Positions 33,207 to 41,315 of a stretch of 64,000 bases of DNA are shown in pieces. A program made the translations under genes and the position numbers. Where the stretch lies: the NCBI GenBank assembly GCA_934899185.1, contig CAKXYI010000002.1, forward strand, positions 1-64,000, given 5' to 3'. The stretch comes from an uncultured Lachnospiraceae bacterium (GTDB lineage Bacteria > Bacillota > Clostridia > Lachnospirales > Lachnospiraceae). The notes beneath the pieces were generated by a model. It did no database searches and had not been told where the DNA came from. It saw only the letters and a program-made list of their open reading frames with translations. Within the stretch, counting starts at the first letter, position 1. Every line of letters starts with the position of its first letter.

Positions 33207-34921
33207 ATGCCAAGATTAACGGAATAGAGATTCAGGTAGAAAAAGGCACGACGATTTTGGATGCCGCCAGAGAAAAAGGCATTCGCATTCCTACGCTCTG
33301 CTATTTAAAAGAGATCAATGAGATCGGCGCATGTCGTGTCTGTCTGGTGGAGATCGGCGGGAAAAAGAACCTTGTTGCTGCATGTAATAATGTAGTGGAA
33401 GAGGGGATGGAAATCTTTACCAACAGTCCAAAGGTGCAGTCTGCAAGACGTACCAACGTGGAATTGATTTTATCTCAGCATGATTTTCGCTGTGCCACCT
33501 GTGTAAGAGGCAACGATTGTAATTTACAGAGACTTGCCAGAGAACTGAATATTATTGAAATCCCATACAAGATCGAAATCGAGAACCAGCCATGGGATCA
33601 TTCGTTCCCGATCATCCGTGATTCTGCAAAATGTATCAAATGTATGCGTTGTGTGCAGGTCTGCGACAAGATCCAGACCATGGGTGTGTGGGACATCATT
33701 AATACAGGCAAACGTACCAGTGTCAGCACAGTGGATATGCAAAATATCGAAAATATGGATTGTGCCCTTTGTGGACAGTGTATCACACATTGCCCGACCG
33801 GTGCGCTTCGTGAACGCAACGATACCGTCAAGGTCATGGATGCTATCATGGATCCGGATCAGATTGTGATTGCCCAGATTGCTCCGGCAGTCCGTGCCGC
33901 GTGGGGGGAGGGTTTTGACCTTTCTACAGAGCAGGCGACCGTAGGAAAGATGGTATCTGCCGCAAGACAGATTGGCTTTGACTATGTTTTTGATACGGAC
34001 TTTTCTGCGGATCTTACGATTATGGAAGAAGGACATGAGTTGTTGGAGCGTCTTTCGCATGAAAAAGATGCAAAAATGCCAATGTTTACATCCTGCTGTC
34101 CGGGCTGGGTGCGCTTTATGAAATCGCAGTTTCCGGAGTATACAGATCATTTATCAACGGCGAAATCACCACAGCAGATGTTTGGAGCCGTTGCCAAAAC
34201 CTATTATGCAGATATCTTGGGCGTGACACCGGATAAGATCACCTGCGTTTCCATTATGCCTTGTACTGCCAAAAAGTATGAGTGCGCAGTACCGCAGGTA
34301 AATGACAGTGGAGCAGATCGTGACGTGGATGTGGCACTGACGACCAGAGAATTTATTCGTATGCTGCGTGCAGCGCAGATCAACATCGATACCTTGGAAG
34401 AAGATGCATTTGACGAACCGCTTGGCATTGGTAGCGGAGCGGGTGTGATCTTTGGAGCGACCGGTGGCGTTATGGAGGCAGCGCTTCGCAGTGCATATTA
34501 TTTTGTGACCGGGAAGAATCCGGGAGCAGATGATTTTGCTATCGTGCGTGGAGAAGATGGCATTCGGGAAGTGACTGCGGATATTGCCGGTACGCCGGTA
34601 CATGCAGCAGTAGTCAGTGGACTGGGGAATGCCAGAAATCTGATGGAGCGCATCAGCAGAGGCGAAGTCTCTTATGATTTTGTAGAAGTGATGGCTTGTC
34701 CGGGTGGATGTGCCGGAGGCGGTGGACAGCCGATCCATGATGGCTTGGAATTGGCATGCCAGCGTGGACAGAAGTTGTATGCGCTGGATAAAGGAAGCCA
34801 GTTGCGTTTCTCACATGAAAATCCAGCGATCGTCCAGATTTACGATAAATTCTTGGATCAGCCGTTATCGCATAAGTCGCATGAACTTTTACACACCAGA
34901 CAGGCGGATTGGGATTTATAA
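33200..34921 (+). CDS. [FeFe] hydrogenase, group A, NAD(P)H-linked type
   Basis: 573 aa. The N-terminal [2Fe-2S] domain has CYLKEINEIGACRVCLVEI and C at 62; a His-Cys3 cluster follows (HDFRCATCVRGNDC), then two [4Fe-4S] sites (CIKCMRCVQVC, CALCGQCITHCP). The H-cluster motifs are complete: L1 FTSCCPGWV, L2 IMPCTAKKYE, L3 EVMACPGGCAGGGGQP. A small-subunit-like tail ends the protein. It produces or uptakes H2 in the cytoplasm; coupling with the upstream fusion protein to NAD(P)H, perhaps by electron confurcation with ferredoxin, is inferred. Maturation genes hydEFG are not in the window. Confidence 0.95.
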   Translation: MVNAKINGIEIQVEKGTTILDAAREKGIRIPTLCYLKEINEIGACRVCLVEIGGKKNLVAACNNVVEEGMEIFTNSPKVQSARRTNVELILSQHDFRCATCVRGNDCNLQRLARELNIIEIPYKIEIENQPWDHSFPIIRDSAKCIKCMRCVQVCDKIQTMGVWDIINTGKRTSVSTVDMQNIENMDCALCGQCITHCPTGALRERNDTVKVMDAIMDPDQIVIAQIAPAVRAAWGEGFDLSTEQATVGKMVSAARQIGFDYVFDTDFSADLTIMEEGHELLERLSHEKDAKMPMFTSCCPGWVRFMKSQFPEYTDHLSTAKSPQQMFGAVAKTYYADILGVTPDKITCVSIMPCTAKKYECAVPQVNDSGADRDVDVALTTREFIRMLRAAQINIDTLEEDAFDEPLGIGSGAGVIFGATGGVMEAALRSAYYFVTGKNPGADDFAIVRGEDGIREVTADIAGTPVHAAVVSGLGNARNLMERISRGEVSYDFVEVMACPGGCAGGGGQPIHDGLELACQRGQKLYALDKGSQLRFSHENPAIVQIYDKFLDQPLSHKSHELLHTRQADWDL

Positions 34922-34959
34922 GAAGAAACATGCATTGTGTCATTTATGAAAAATAGTTC

Positions 34960-34988
34960 TTGTAATTTCTGATAGAGGAGAGTACAAT
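34960..34988 (+). promoter_or_regulatory. Promoter of the coiled-coil protein gene
   Basis: TTGTAA (34960-34965), a 17-bp spacer and TACAAT (34983-34988). A perfect dyad ATATCA-AC-TGATAT (34996-35009) lies at the expected start of transcription and may be an operator. Confidence 0.65.
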
Positions 34989-35048
34989 CAGTAGCATATC
35001 AACTGATATTATTTATCAGGGGGAATTTGCAGGAAAGGGGGCAGAGTT

Positions 35049-35702
35049 ATGACAAATGAAGAATTGCTGGTCGCCATGACTAGGGTCATGTCAGATATGC
35101 TGGATGAGAAGTTAGACAAAAAGTTGGATGAAAAACTGGATCAGAAGTTGGATCAGAAACTAGATGAAAAGTTGAATCCAATCAAGGCTGATATCTCCGG
35201 ATTAAAGCAGGATGTATCAGGACTCAAGGCAGACATGGCAGAGCAAAAGGCAGAGATGCAAGGGCTCAAGACGGAAACACAAGGCTTAAAGTCAGAGATG
35301 CAGGGGCTCAAGGCAGACATGGCAGAGCAAAAGGCAGAGACACAAAGTTTAAAGTCAGAGATGCAAGGGCTCAAGACAGAAACGCAAAGTTTAAAGTCAG
35401 AGATGCAAGGACTCAAGACGGAAACACAAGGCTTAAAGTCAGAGATGCAAGGACTCAAAACGGAAACACAAGGCTTAAAGGAGCGTATGACGAATGTCGA
35501 GTTGCTTCTTGAGAATTATGTTGTGCCGAGTCTGAAAGATCTGTGCAAGGTTGTCAATACAGAGTACAGAAAGTACGAAATATCTATCGAGAGCCACGAG
35601 CAGATGAAAACAGATACAGATGTTTTAAAGTCGGTTGTATCCGATCATTCGGAGCGTATTACCAGATTAGAAAAAATGAATGGCTTGTCATCGGCTGGCT
35701 AA
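35049..35702 (+). CDS. Long coiled-coil protein with internal repeats
   Basis: 217 aa with no signal peptide and no membrane segment. Residues 18-42 are a run of KLD[EKQ] tetrads. Residues about 48-140 are an uninterrupted heptad array, each 7-mer of the form [MT]Q-[GS]-LK-[ST]-E; units alternate GLKTETQ and LKSEMQ. A non-repetitive C-terminal helix (145-217) ends it. The family is not recognised; a trimeric or dimeric coiled coil is expected. The nearly identical DNA repeats allow length change by slippage or recombination. Confidence 0.8.
   Translation: MTNEELLVAMTRVMSDMLDEKLDKKLDEKLDQKLDQKLDEKLNPIKADISGLKQDVSGLKADMAEQKAEMQGLKTETQGLKSEMQGLKADMAEQKAETQSLKSEMQGLKTETQSLKSEMQGLKTETQGLKSEMQGLKTETQGLKERMTNVELLLENYVVPSLKDLCKVVNTEYRKYEISIESHEQMKTDTDVLKSVVSDHSERITRLEKMNGLSSAG
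35222..35480 (+). repeat. 42-bp tandem repeats inside the coiled-coil gene
   Basis: About six imperfect 42-bp units. Each encodes 14 residues and contains blocks such as ATGCAAGGGCTCAAGAC, GGAAACACAAGGCTTAAAG and TCAGAGATGCAAGG. Several neighbouring copies differ by only one or two bases, so copy number may vary between strains. Confidence 0.8.
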
Positions 35703-35715
35703 TGATTGAAAAGTG

Positions 35716-35765
35716 AAAAAGAGGTCACAGGGATTTAAGAAATCATTTCCCTGCGACCTCTTTTT
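35716..35765 (+). terminator. Terminator after the coiled-coil gene
   Basis: AAAAAGAGGTC-A-CAGGGA pairs with TCCCTG-C-GACCTCTTTTT around a 14-base loop. Confidence 0.88.
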
Positions 35766-35848
35766 ATGGGTATGAAGCCAAGAAAACAAGCCAGATACCC
35801 ACAAAAACCTATCATTTTACTATGAAACACGAAAGAACCACATAAAAT

Positions 35849-35880
35849 GCCAAAAATCATGCGGATTTTGGGCGTTTTTT
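35849..35880 (+). terminator. Second hairpin terminator upstream of the ECF operon
   Basis: GCCAAAAATC (35849-35858) pairs with GATTTTGGGC (35864-35873) with one mismatch, followed by GTTTTTT. It lies upstream of the ECF operon promoter, so it seems to insulate that operon rather than attenuate it. Confidence 0.6.
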
Positions 35881-35893
35881 GTATAAAAGGACA

Positions 35894-35922
35894 TTGAGAA
35901 AAATGTCAAGATAACATATAAT
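35894..35922 (+). promoter_or_regulatory. ECF transporter operon promoter
   Basis: TTGAGA (35894-35899), a 17-bp spacer and TATAAT (35917-35922), 34 bp before the ATG. The leader is too short for a riboswitch. Confidence 0.75.
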
Positions 35923-35956
35923 AAGGCAGTATTATACAAACAAGGAGGAAAAAACA

Positions 35957-36508
35957 ATGAAAAAGTTTGGTATTAAAGAAGTCGTTGCAACAGCAATCGG
36001 TACAGCACTTTTTATCGTGCTTACAGAGGTGCAGATTCCATTGGGATTTATTCCTAACACTTCCTTACAGCCAAGAGCAGCAGTCCTTGCATTCTTAGCA
36101 GCAGTATTTGGACCGGTTGTTGGTGGTATTGTAGGTATTCTTGGTCATGCACTTGGCGATGCTATGTTTTATGGAAGTATCTGGTGGAGCTGGGTTATTC
36201 CGGAAGCTGTGATTGGTATCGGTGTTGGTCTTTTCGCTAAGAAGTATCAGATCAAAGAAGGCGGATTTGGTCGTAAAGCAATTGTACTTTTTAATATAGT
36301 ACAGATTGTAACAAATGCGATTGCATGGATTCTGGTTGCTCCGGTACTGGACATCGTCATCTATTCAGAGCCTACCGATAAGGTATTTGCACAGGGTGCA
36401 TGTGCATTTGTAGCAAATATTATTATTACAGCAATTCTTGGAACTCTGCTTGGCATGGGTTATACTAAGATTGGCGCGAAGTCATCAAGCCTTACAAAAG
36501 AAGACTAA
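35957..36508 (+). CDS. ECF transporter S component (UPF0397-like)
   Basis: 183 aa with about six membrane helices. The pattern KKFGIKEVVATAIGTALFIV, VPNTS-like PNTSLQPRAAVLAF, FGPVVGGIVGILGHALGDAM and YGSIWWSWVIPEAVIGIGVG is that of the UPF0397 family of substrate-capturing S proteins. The ligand is not known for this family. It is followed by its own fused ATPase and T component, so the transporter is of the dedicated type. Confidence 0.88.
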   Translation: MKKFGIKEVVATAIGTALFIVLTEVQIPLGFIPNTSLQPRAAVLAFLAAVFGPVVGGIVGILGHALGDAMFYGSIWWSWVIPEAVIGIGVGLFAKKYQIKEGGFGRKAIVLFNIVQIVTNAIAWILVAPVLDIVIYSEPTDKVFAQGACAFVANIIITAILGTLLGMGYTKIGAKSSSLTKED

Positions 36509-36529
36509 TTATTTAAAGGAAATGTGATT

Positions 36530-38230
36530 GTGGAACCTATTATCGAGTTTAAAAATTATTCGTTTAAGTACAATTCACAGGTAGAACCAACACTCCGGGA
36601 TATTGACCTTACCGTCTATCCCGGAGAAAAAATTCTCATCATAGGACCATCCGGATCAGGAAAGTCAACACTTGCTAACTGCATCAACGGACTGGTTCCT
36701 TTTTCATATGCAGGAGATAGTACCGGTGAATTATATATTGGAGGAAAAAAACCAGAGGATTTGGGCATTTTTGGTCTTTCCAAAACGGTCGGTACGGTAT
36801 TGCAGGATACCGACGGACAGTTTATCGGTCTGACTGTGGCAGAAGATATCGCTTTTGTCCTGGAAAATGACTGTATGGAAGAAGAAAAGATGCGCAAACG
36901 TGTAGATGCCATAGCTGAAATTGTGGATGTGAAGAATTTACTTCATCATGCACCGGGAGAGTTGTCAGGTGGACAGAAGCAACGTGTGTCCATGGCAGGC
37001 GTCATGATTGATGACGTGGATATTCTGCTTTTTGACGAGCCACTTGCCAATTTGGATCCAGCAACGGGAAAGCGTGCTATTGCATTGATTGATTCCATCC
37101 AAAAAGAACAGAATAAGACCATCTTAATCATTGAACACCGTTTGGAAGATGCACTGTACAAAGACGTAGATCGTATCGTGGTTGTTGGTGATGGCACGAT
37201 TGTGGCAGATATGACCCCGGATGAGCTGCTTTCCAGTGATATTTTAAAGCAGCAGGGAATTCGAGAACCACTTTATGTGACAGCGCTGAAGCATGCAGGC
37301 TGTGAGATTGCTGCAAAAGATCGCCCGGCGCATGTGGAGACGATGGATTTTGCACCATATCAGGCAAAAGTACAGGATTGGTTTGCAAGTGCAGCACATC
37401 CTTTGAAAGAAAAAAGAAAAGAGCAGGTGCTCGCAGTAGAGCATCTGAGTTTTGCATATGATGATAAGCATCCTATTTTGCATGATATTAATTTTTCAGT
37501 GCAAAAAGGAGAAATGCTTAGTATCGTTGGTAAAAATGGTGCTGGAAAAACGACGCTTTCCAACTTGATTTGTGGATTCTATGAGCCGAGTGAGGGACGG
37601 ATTTTACTGGATGGGCAGGATATTTCGCCACTTTCCATTAAGGAGCGTGGAGAGCGCATTGGGCTTGTGATGCAAAATCCAAACCAGATGATTTCTAAGG
37701 CTATGATTTATGAAGAAGTAGCGTTAGGTTTGACGGTTCGTGGTGTTCCGGAAGAAGAAATTAAAGAACGTGTGTATGAGACGTTAAAGATTTGCGGATT
37801 ATATCCATTCCGTAACTGGCCGATTTCTGCACTCAGTTTTGGACAGAAAAAACGTGTTTCCATTGCGTCTATTCTTGTCATGAATCCGGAAATTATGATT
37901 TTAGATGAACCGACAGCGGGACAGGACTATCATCATTATACGGAGATTATGGAATTTTTGAAACGTGTCAATGAAGAGTATGGTACGACAATTATCATGA
38001 TTACACATGATATGCACCTGATGTTAGAATATACAGATCGTGCGATTGTTATTGCAGACGGTCATATGATTTCAGATGATACACCGGCAAACATTTTAAC
38101 GAATCGTGAGATTTCAGACCGCGCATATCTGAAGCAGACATCACTTTATGATATGGCGGAAAAATGCGGCATTTTGGCACCTTCTGAGTTTGTTGAATGT
38201 TTTATCAACTACGAAAGGACGGTGCGCTAA
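36530..38230 (+). CDS. Fused ECF transporter ATPase (EcfA-EcfA')
   Basis: About 566 aa with two ABC ATPase halves. Half 1: IIGPSGSGKSTLANCINGL, LSGGQKQRVSMAG and LLFDEPLANLD. Half 2: IVGKNGAGKTTLSNLICGF, LSFGQKKRVSIAS and MILDEPTAGQD. Between them (about 245-300) lies a linker of the DUF3744 kind (YVTALKHAGCEIAAKDRPAH). The start is one of two in-frame GTGs; 36530 is preferred because AAAGGA is 9 bases upstream, while 36524 leaves only 3. It drives the S/T pair on either side. Confidence 0.9.
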   Translation: MEPIIEFKNYSFKYNSQVEPTLRDIDLTVYPGEKILIIGPSGSGKSTLANCINGLVPFSYAGDSTGELYIGGKKPEDLGIFGLSKTVGTVLQDTDGQFIGLTVAEDIAFVLENDCMEEEKMRKRVDAIAEIVDVKNLLHHAPGELSGGQKQRVSMAGVMIDDVDILLFDEPLANLDPATGKRAIALIDSIQKEQNKTILIIEHRLEDALYKDVDRIVVVGDGTIVADMTPDELLSSDILKQQGIREPLYVTALKHAGCEIAAKDRPAHVETMDFAPYQAKVQDWFASAAHPLKEKRKEQVLAVEHLSFAYDDKHPILHDINFSVQKGEMLSIVGKNGAGKTTLSNLICGFYEPSEGRILLDGQDISPLSIKERGERIGLVMQNPNQMISKAMIYEEVALGLTVRGVPEEEIKERVYETLKICGLYPFRNWPISALSFGQKKRVSIASILVMNPEIMILDEPTAGQDYHHYTEIMEFLKRVNEEYGTTIIMITHDMHLMLEYTDRAIVIADGHMISDDTPANILTNREISDRAYLKQTSLYDMAEKCGILAPSEFVECFINYERTVR

Positions 38231-39057
38231 TGGCAAAATTACTTAGCTATGAAGAAAAAGGCACATGGATGGAACAACTTTGCGGTGTGACAAAGATGAT
38301 CTTTTTCCTTGCCTGGACGATTACCTGTATGCTGACCTATGATACCAGAGTGCTTGCAACCATGCTTGTGATTAGCCTGATTCTATTTAAACTTTCCAAG
38401 ACCAGCTGGAAACAGATTGGCTCTGTCTTTAAAGTGATTATGGTATTTATGCTGATTAACGTTTTTGCTATTTTTATTTTTGCACCATATCAGGGCGCAC
38501 AGATTTATGGCACGGAGCATATCCTTTATGACTTTGGTGGCAGATGGGTGATTACCAAGGAGCAACTTTTTTATGAACTGAATGTGGTAATCAAGTATTT
38601 TACAATTGTACCGTCAGTTTTTATGTTTATCATTACGACAAATCCATCAGAACTTGCGGCATCTTTAAATCAACTTGGTATAAGTTATAATATTGGATAT
38701 GCAATCTCACTTGCCCTCCGTTATATTCCGGATGTGCAGGACGATTACCATAAGATTAAAAACGCGCAGGAAGCACGTGGTATTGAGATGTCAGGGAAAG
38801 CGAAACTGATGGATCGTATCAAGAGTGTGACAGCGATTATTTTCCCATTGGTATTTACGAGTATGGATCGTATTGATACGGTTAGTAATGCCATGGAGTT
38901 GCGCGGCTATGGAAAACACAAAAAACGTACCTGGTATATGGGACGTAAACTTGCAAAAGCAGACTATGCGGTCATGATCGTAACCCTGGTCTTTATGGTC
39001 ATAGCACTTGTGGTTACATATCATGATGGAAACAGATTTTATAATCCATTTATTTAA
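38230..39057 (+). CDS. ECF transporter T component (EcfT)
   Basis: About 275 aa with four to five membrane helices. The coupling helices carry the EcfT signature IKNAQEARGIEMSGKAKLMD and MELRGYGKHKKRTWY, the Ala-Arg-Gly motifs that dock onto the ATPases. ATG overlaps the ATPase stop codon (TAATG). Third gene of the S-A-T operon. Confidence 0.93.
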   Translation: MAKLLSYEEKGTWMEQLCGVTKMIFFLAWTITCMLTYDTRVLATMLVISLILFKLSKTSWKQIGSVFKVIMVFMLINVFAIFIFAPYQGAQIYGTEHILYDFGGRWVITKEQLFYELNVVIKYFTIVPSVFMFIITTNPSELAASLNQLGISYNIGYAISLALRYIPDVQDDYHKIKNAQEARGIEMSGKAKLMDRIKSVTAIIFPLVFTSMDRIDTVSNAMELRGYGKHKKRTWYMGRKLAKADYAVMIVTLVFMVIALVVTYHDGNRFYNPFI

Positions 39058-39076
39058 GACAAGGTAGGGAAGGCCT

Positions 39077-40267
39077 ATGAAAAAAAGAGGCAAGATCATA
39101 TTAGGGATTTTGGCAGCACTTATCGTGGTCGCCGGTGGGGCATTTTATACTTGGGCGCAGCAACCAAGTTCCCGCTTACTTTTATCCTCCATTTATTTTA
39201 TGGAAGTCACACTGAAAAATCCGGGCTATCTTTTGCACGATATTGACATTATGGAAATGTGCCGTGACTATGGAAATGGGGATACCGAACTGAATGGTAA
39301 AGTAGGGCTTTCCGGTATGCAGCAGGTAAAATCCTCCATTTATTTTGATGTGGATGCCAAGCGGTCTTTTGCACAAAAGCGTATTTCTGCCAATATGGAT
39401 ATGGACCTTTTGTGGATCGATATTGGCGAGTTGGATTTTTACGCGGAGGATCAGACGGTCTATATGGAAGCACCGCTTTTGGGGGATGACATAGGGTATG
39501 CCTTCCCGACAGGGCAGGATCTCTTTTTGAAAATGCCGGATCTGACCTCCGATATCGATAAAACATGGTTCAAGGATCATATGCAGGAGATTGCAGACCT
39601 GACCAAGCAGATTTCCATCGATCAGACGGGTAAGACCATCGAAGATGAAGATGGCACGGTCAGTGAGGAGTTTGTGATCACCATTCCGCAGGGATGTGGA
39701 CAGTTTATCTGGGATCTTTTAGGCATGGATGCCCCGGATTATGACGTGGTCTGTTCCATGTATCTGACCAAGCATAACCATTTGCGCAGGCTTTCTGTGG
39801 ACATGTCGGATGTCTTAGATGGTGCATCTATGGTCGTTGACGGTGAGGATGTCGGCACTGCCTATATGTATTATGAACTGCCGGATGACGAGCGCGTAGA
39901 AATGAAGATGGTGCGCAATCCAAAATATTCCCATTGGATCGACGCGGAAATGACCTACTATGCCAATACCGGCAAACAGTATAAGATGACAGCCAATATC
40001 ACATGGCAGGAGGCAGAGGACGGATTTAGTCTGAAGGCTACCAACATGGTCATGAGCTGTGACAATGATACTCTGGCAAAAGGCTATTTTAAAGGGCAGA
40101 TGCGAAAGGTGACCGAAGGACTGCCGGATCTTTTTGGCGATCAGGCGGACTATATTCACAATCTGGAAGCCCTCGACTGGAAAGAGGTACGAGACGATAC
40201 CGAAGGCTTTGTCAATGATGTGTTAGGCAAAACATCTTTCTCGGTATTTATGGATGATGACAAATAA
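39077..40267 (+). CDS. Membrane-anchored protein of unknown function
   Basis: 396 aa. Basic N-terminus and one hydrophobic segment (about 7-27, ILGILAALIVVAGGAFYTWA), then a large extracytoplasmic beta-rich domain with repeated strand patterns (SGMQQVKSSIYFDVDAK, ISANMDMDLLWIDIGELDFY, EMKMVRNPKYSHWIDAEMTY). No lipobox or catalytic motif. It resembles large substrate-free lipoprotein-like scaffolds seen in Lachnospiraceae, but I do not recognise the family. It follows the ECF T gene by 19 bp, so it may be co-transcribed. Confidence 0.75.
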   Translation: MKKRGKIILGILAALIVVAGGAFYTWAQQPSSRLLLSSIYFMEVTLKNPGYLLHDIDIMEMCRDYGNGDTELNGKVGLSGMQQVKSSIYFDVDAKRSFAQKRISANMDMDLLWIDIGELDFYAEDQTVYMEAPLLGDDIGYAFPTGQDLFLKMPDLTSDIDKTWFKDHMQEIADLTKQISIDQTGKTIEDEDGTVSEEFVITIPQGCGQFIWDLLGMDAPDYDVVCSMYLTKHNHLRRLSVDMSDVLDGASMVVDGEDVGTAYMYYELPDDERVEMKMVRNPKYSHWIDAEMTYYANTGKQYKMTANITWQEAEDGFSLKATNMVMSCDNDTLAKGYFKGQMRKVTEGLPDLFGDQADYIHNLEALDWKEVRDDTEGFVNDVLGKTSFSVFMDDDK

Positions 40268-40273
40268 AGAATG

Positions 40274-40327
40274 AAAAAAAGACAGATGACTTGGTGCAAA
40301 GATAAGCGCCTGTACATCTGTCTTTTT
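40274..40327. terminator. Bidirectional terminator between convergent genes
   Basis: AAAAAGACAGATG pairs with CATCTGTCTTTTT, with inner partial pairing GGTGC/GCGCC. It serves the membrane protein gene on plus and the cyclophilin gene on minus. Confidence 0.85.
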
Positions 40328-40336
40328 ATTAGTCTA

Positions 40337-40858
40337 TTAGCATTTTTCCGGTTCCGGATAATCTACGCCGAAAGTCTCGACGGTCACTTTTTTCATTTTC
40401 TGCTCCTCTAAAGGACGATCAGAGTAATCGGTTGCGGTCTCGGCAATCTTGTTGACAACATCCATGCCCTCGATGATCTGACCAAAGGCAGCGTACTCGC
40501 CGTCTAAGTGTGGGCTGGTCTGGTGCATGATAAAGAACTGGCTGCCAGCGGAATCCGGGATCATGGTGCGTGCCATGGAAAGGACACCTGGTGTATGCTT
40601 GAGGTCATTCTGGAAACCATTGTGAGAAAATTCTCCGGCGATGGAATAGCCAGGACCGCCGGTACCTGTGCCGGTTGGATCGCCGCCCTGTAACATAAAG
40701 CCGCGGATCACACGATGGAAGATAATACCATCATAGTAGCCCTTGTTTACTAAGGAGATAAAGTTGTTGACTGTGTTTGGTGCAACATCAGGATATAATT
40801 CTGCTTTCATGATGTCGCCATTTTCCATTTCTATGGTTACGATAGGATTCTGTGCCAT
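40337..40858 (-). CDS. Cyclophilin-type peptidyl-prolyl isomerase
   Basis: 173 aa with no signal peptide, so cytoplasmic. Motifs are FHRVIRGFMLQGGDPTGTGTGG, GVLSMART-PDSAGSQFFIM and HLDGEYAAFGQIIEGMDVV. All catalytic Arg, Phe and Gln positions are present, although the usual Trp is replaced in HLDG. An extra C-terminal tail is short. A likely promoter lies at 40921-40949. Confidence 0.95.
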   Translation of the reverse strand: MAQNPIVTIEMENGDIMKAELYPDVAPNTVNNFISLVNKGYYDGIIFHRVIRGFMLQGGDPTGTGTGGPGYSIAGEFSHNGFQNDLKHTPGVLSMARTMIPDSAGSQFFIMHQTSPHLDGEYAAFGQIIEGMDVVNKIAETATDYSDRPLEEQKMKKVTVETFGVDYPEPEKC

Positions 40859-40920
40859 ATGAAATACCTCTTCTTTCTAAAAATTGTCGCTGCCGATAGC
40901 AACAACGAAATATGCAATAT

Positions 40921-40949
40921 ATTATAGGGCATATGAGGGATGGAGTAAA
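40921..40949 (-). promoter_or_regulatory. Probable promoter of the cyclophilin gene
   Basis: On the minus strand TTTACT, a 17-bp spacer and TATAAT, about 60 bp before the ATG. Confidence 0.5.
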
Positions 40950-41000
40950 GGAAAAATAATATTGGCTTTTGTCAGACTTTTGAAATAATTCAAAAAGGTC

Positions 41001-41029
41001 TTGCCAAAAAGAAAAAGACTTGTTAATAT
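41001..41029 (+). promoter_or_regulatory. Promoter of the Tad-like operon
   Basis: TTGCCA (41001-41006), a 17-bp spacer and TAATAT (41024-41029). It predicts a leader of about 105 nt before the first small gene. Confidence 0.65.
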
Positions 41030-41037
41030 CAATCTCA

Positions 41038-41063
41038 CCATCTTATGAGATGGCATCTTTTTT
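41038..41063 (+). terminator. Leader hairpin with U tract (possible attenuator)
   Basis: CCATCT-TATG-AGATGG, then CATC and six T, placed only a few bases after the predicted transcription start. A second hairpin (CGGCG/CGCCG) follows directly. It could be the end of an upstream transcript or an attenuator for the pilus operon. Confidence 0.45.
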
Positions 41064-41140
41064 CGACGGCGTATCGCCGGCTTATTCCGTTTAGGGTATG
41101 CTTTATGTCCTTTTATGCAAAAATGAGAGGATGAAAGAAT

Positions 41141-41305
41141 ATGCAGGATATTATTAAAGAATATGGACCAGCTATGATCACCGTGGTTGTGATCGGAGCA
41201 ATGTTGATCTTGGTTTCGACTCTGATCGGTAAGGATCAAAACAGTATTGTTGGAGGGGCTTTTTCCCAGTTACTGACGTATTTCTTCACGAAAAATGCGC
41301 TGTAG
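41141..41305 (+). CDS. Short membrane protein 1 of Tad-like operon (pilin-like)
   Basis: 54 aa. It starts MQDIIKEYG, followed by one strongly hydrophobic helix (PAMITVVVIGAMLILVSTLI), a short polar turn (GKDQNS) and an amphipathic end (GGAFSQLLTYFFTKNAL). The size and single helix are like Flp pilins. The residues before the helix match three other genes of this operon (44028, 44146 and 44299), and the charged leader ending in Gly before a hydrophobic helix resembles a prepilin leader. The ribosome site is GAGAGGATG. It is first in the operon, 10 bp before the ATPase, the usual place for the major pilin. Function is inferred. Confidence 0.75.
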   Translation: MQDIIKEYGPAMITVVVIGAMLILVSTLIGKDQNSIVGGAFSQLLTYFFTKNAL

Positions 41306-41315
41306 GGGGGAGGAC

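Noticed and set aside
35110-35480. Tandem repeats considered as a CRISPR array
   Set aside because: The repeats are contiguous, in frame and coding; there are no unique spacers and no cas genes.
35767-35801. Hairpin TGGGTAT/ATACCCA as a vitamin riboswitch for the ECF transporter
   Set aside because: The operon promoter (35894-35922) lies downstream of it, and no known aptamer core fits.
40950-41140. c-di-GMP riboswitch before the Tad-like operon
   Set aside because: No GEMM-I core or GEMM-II pseudoknot pattern could be found; only simple hairpins are present.
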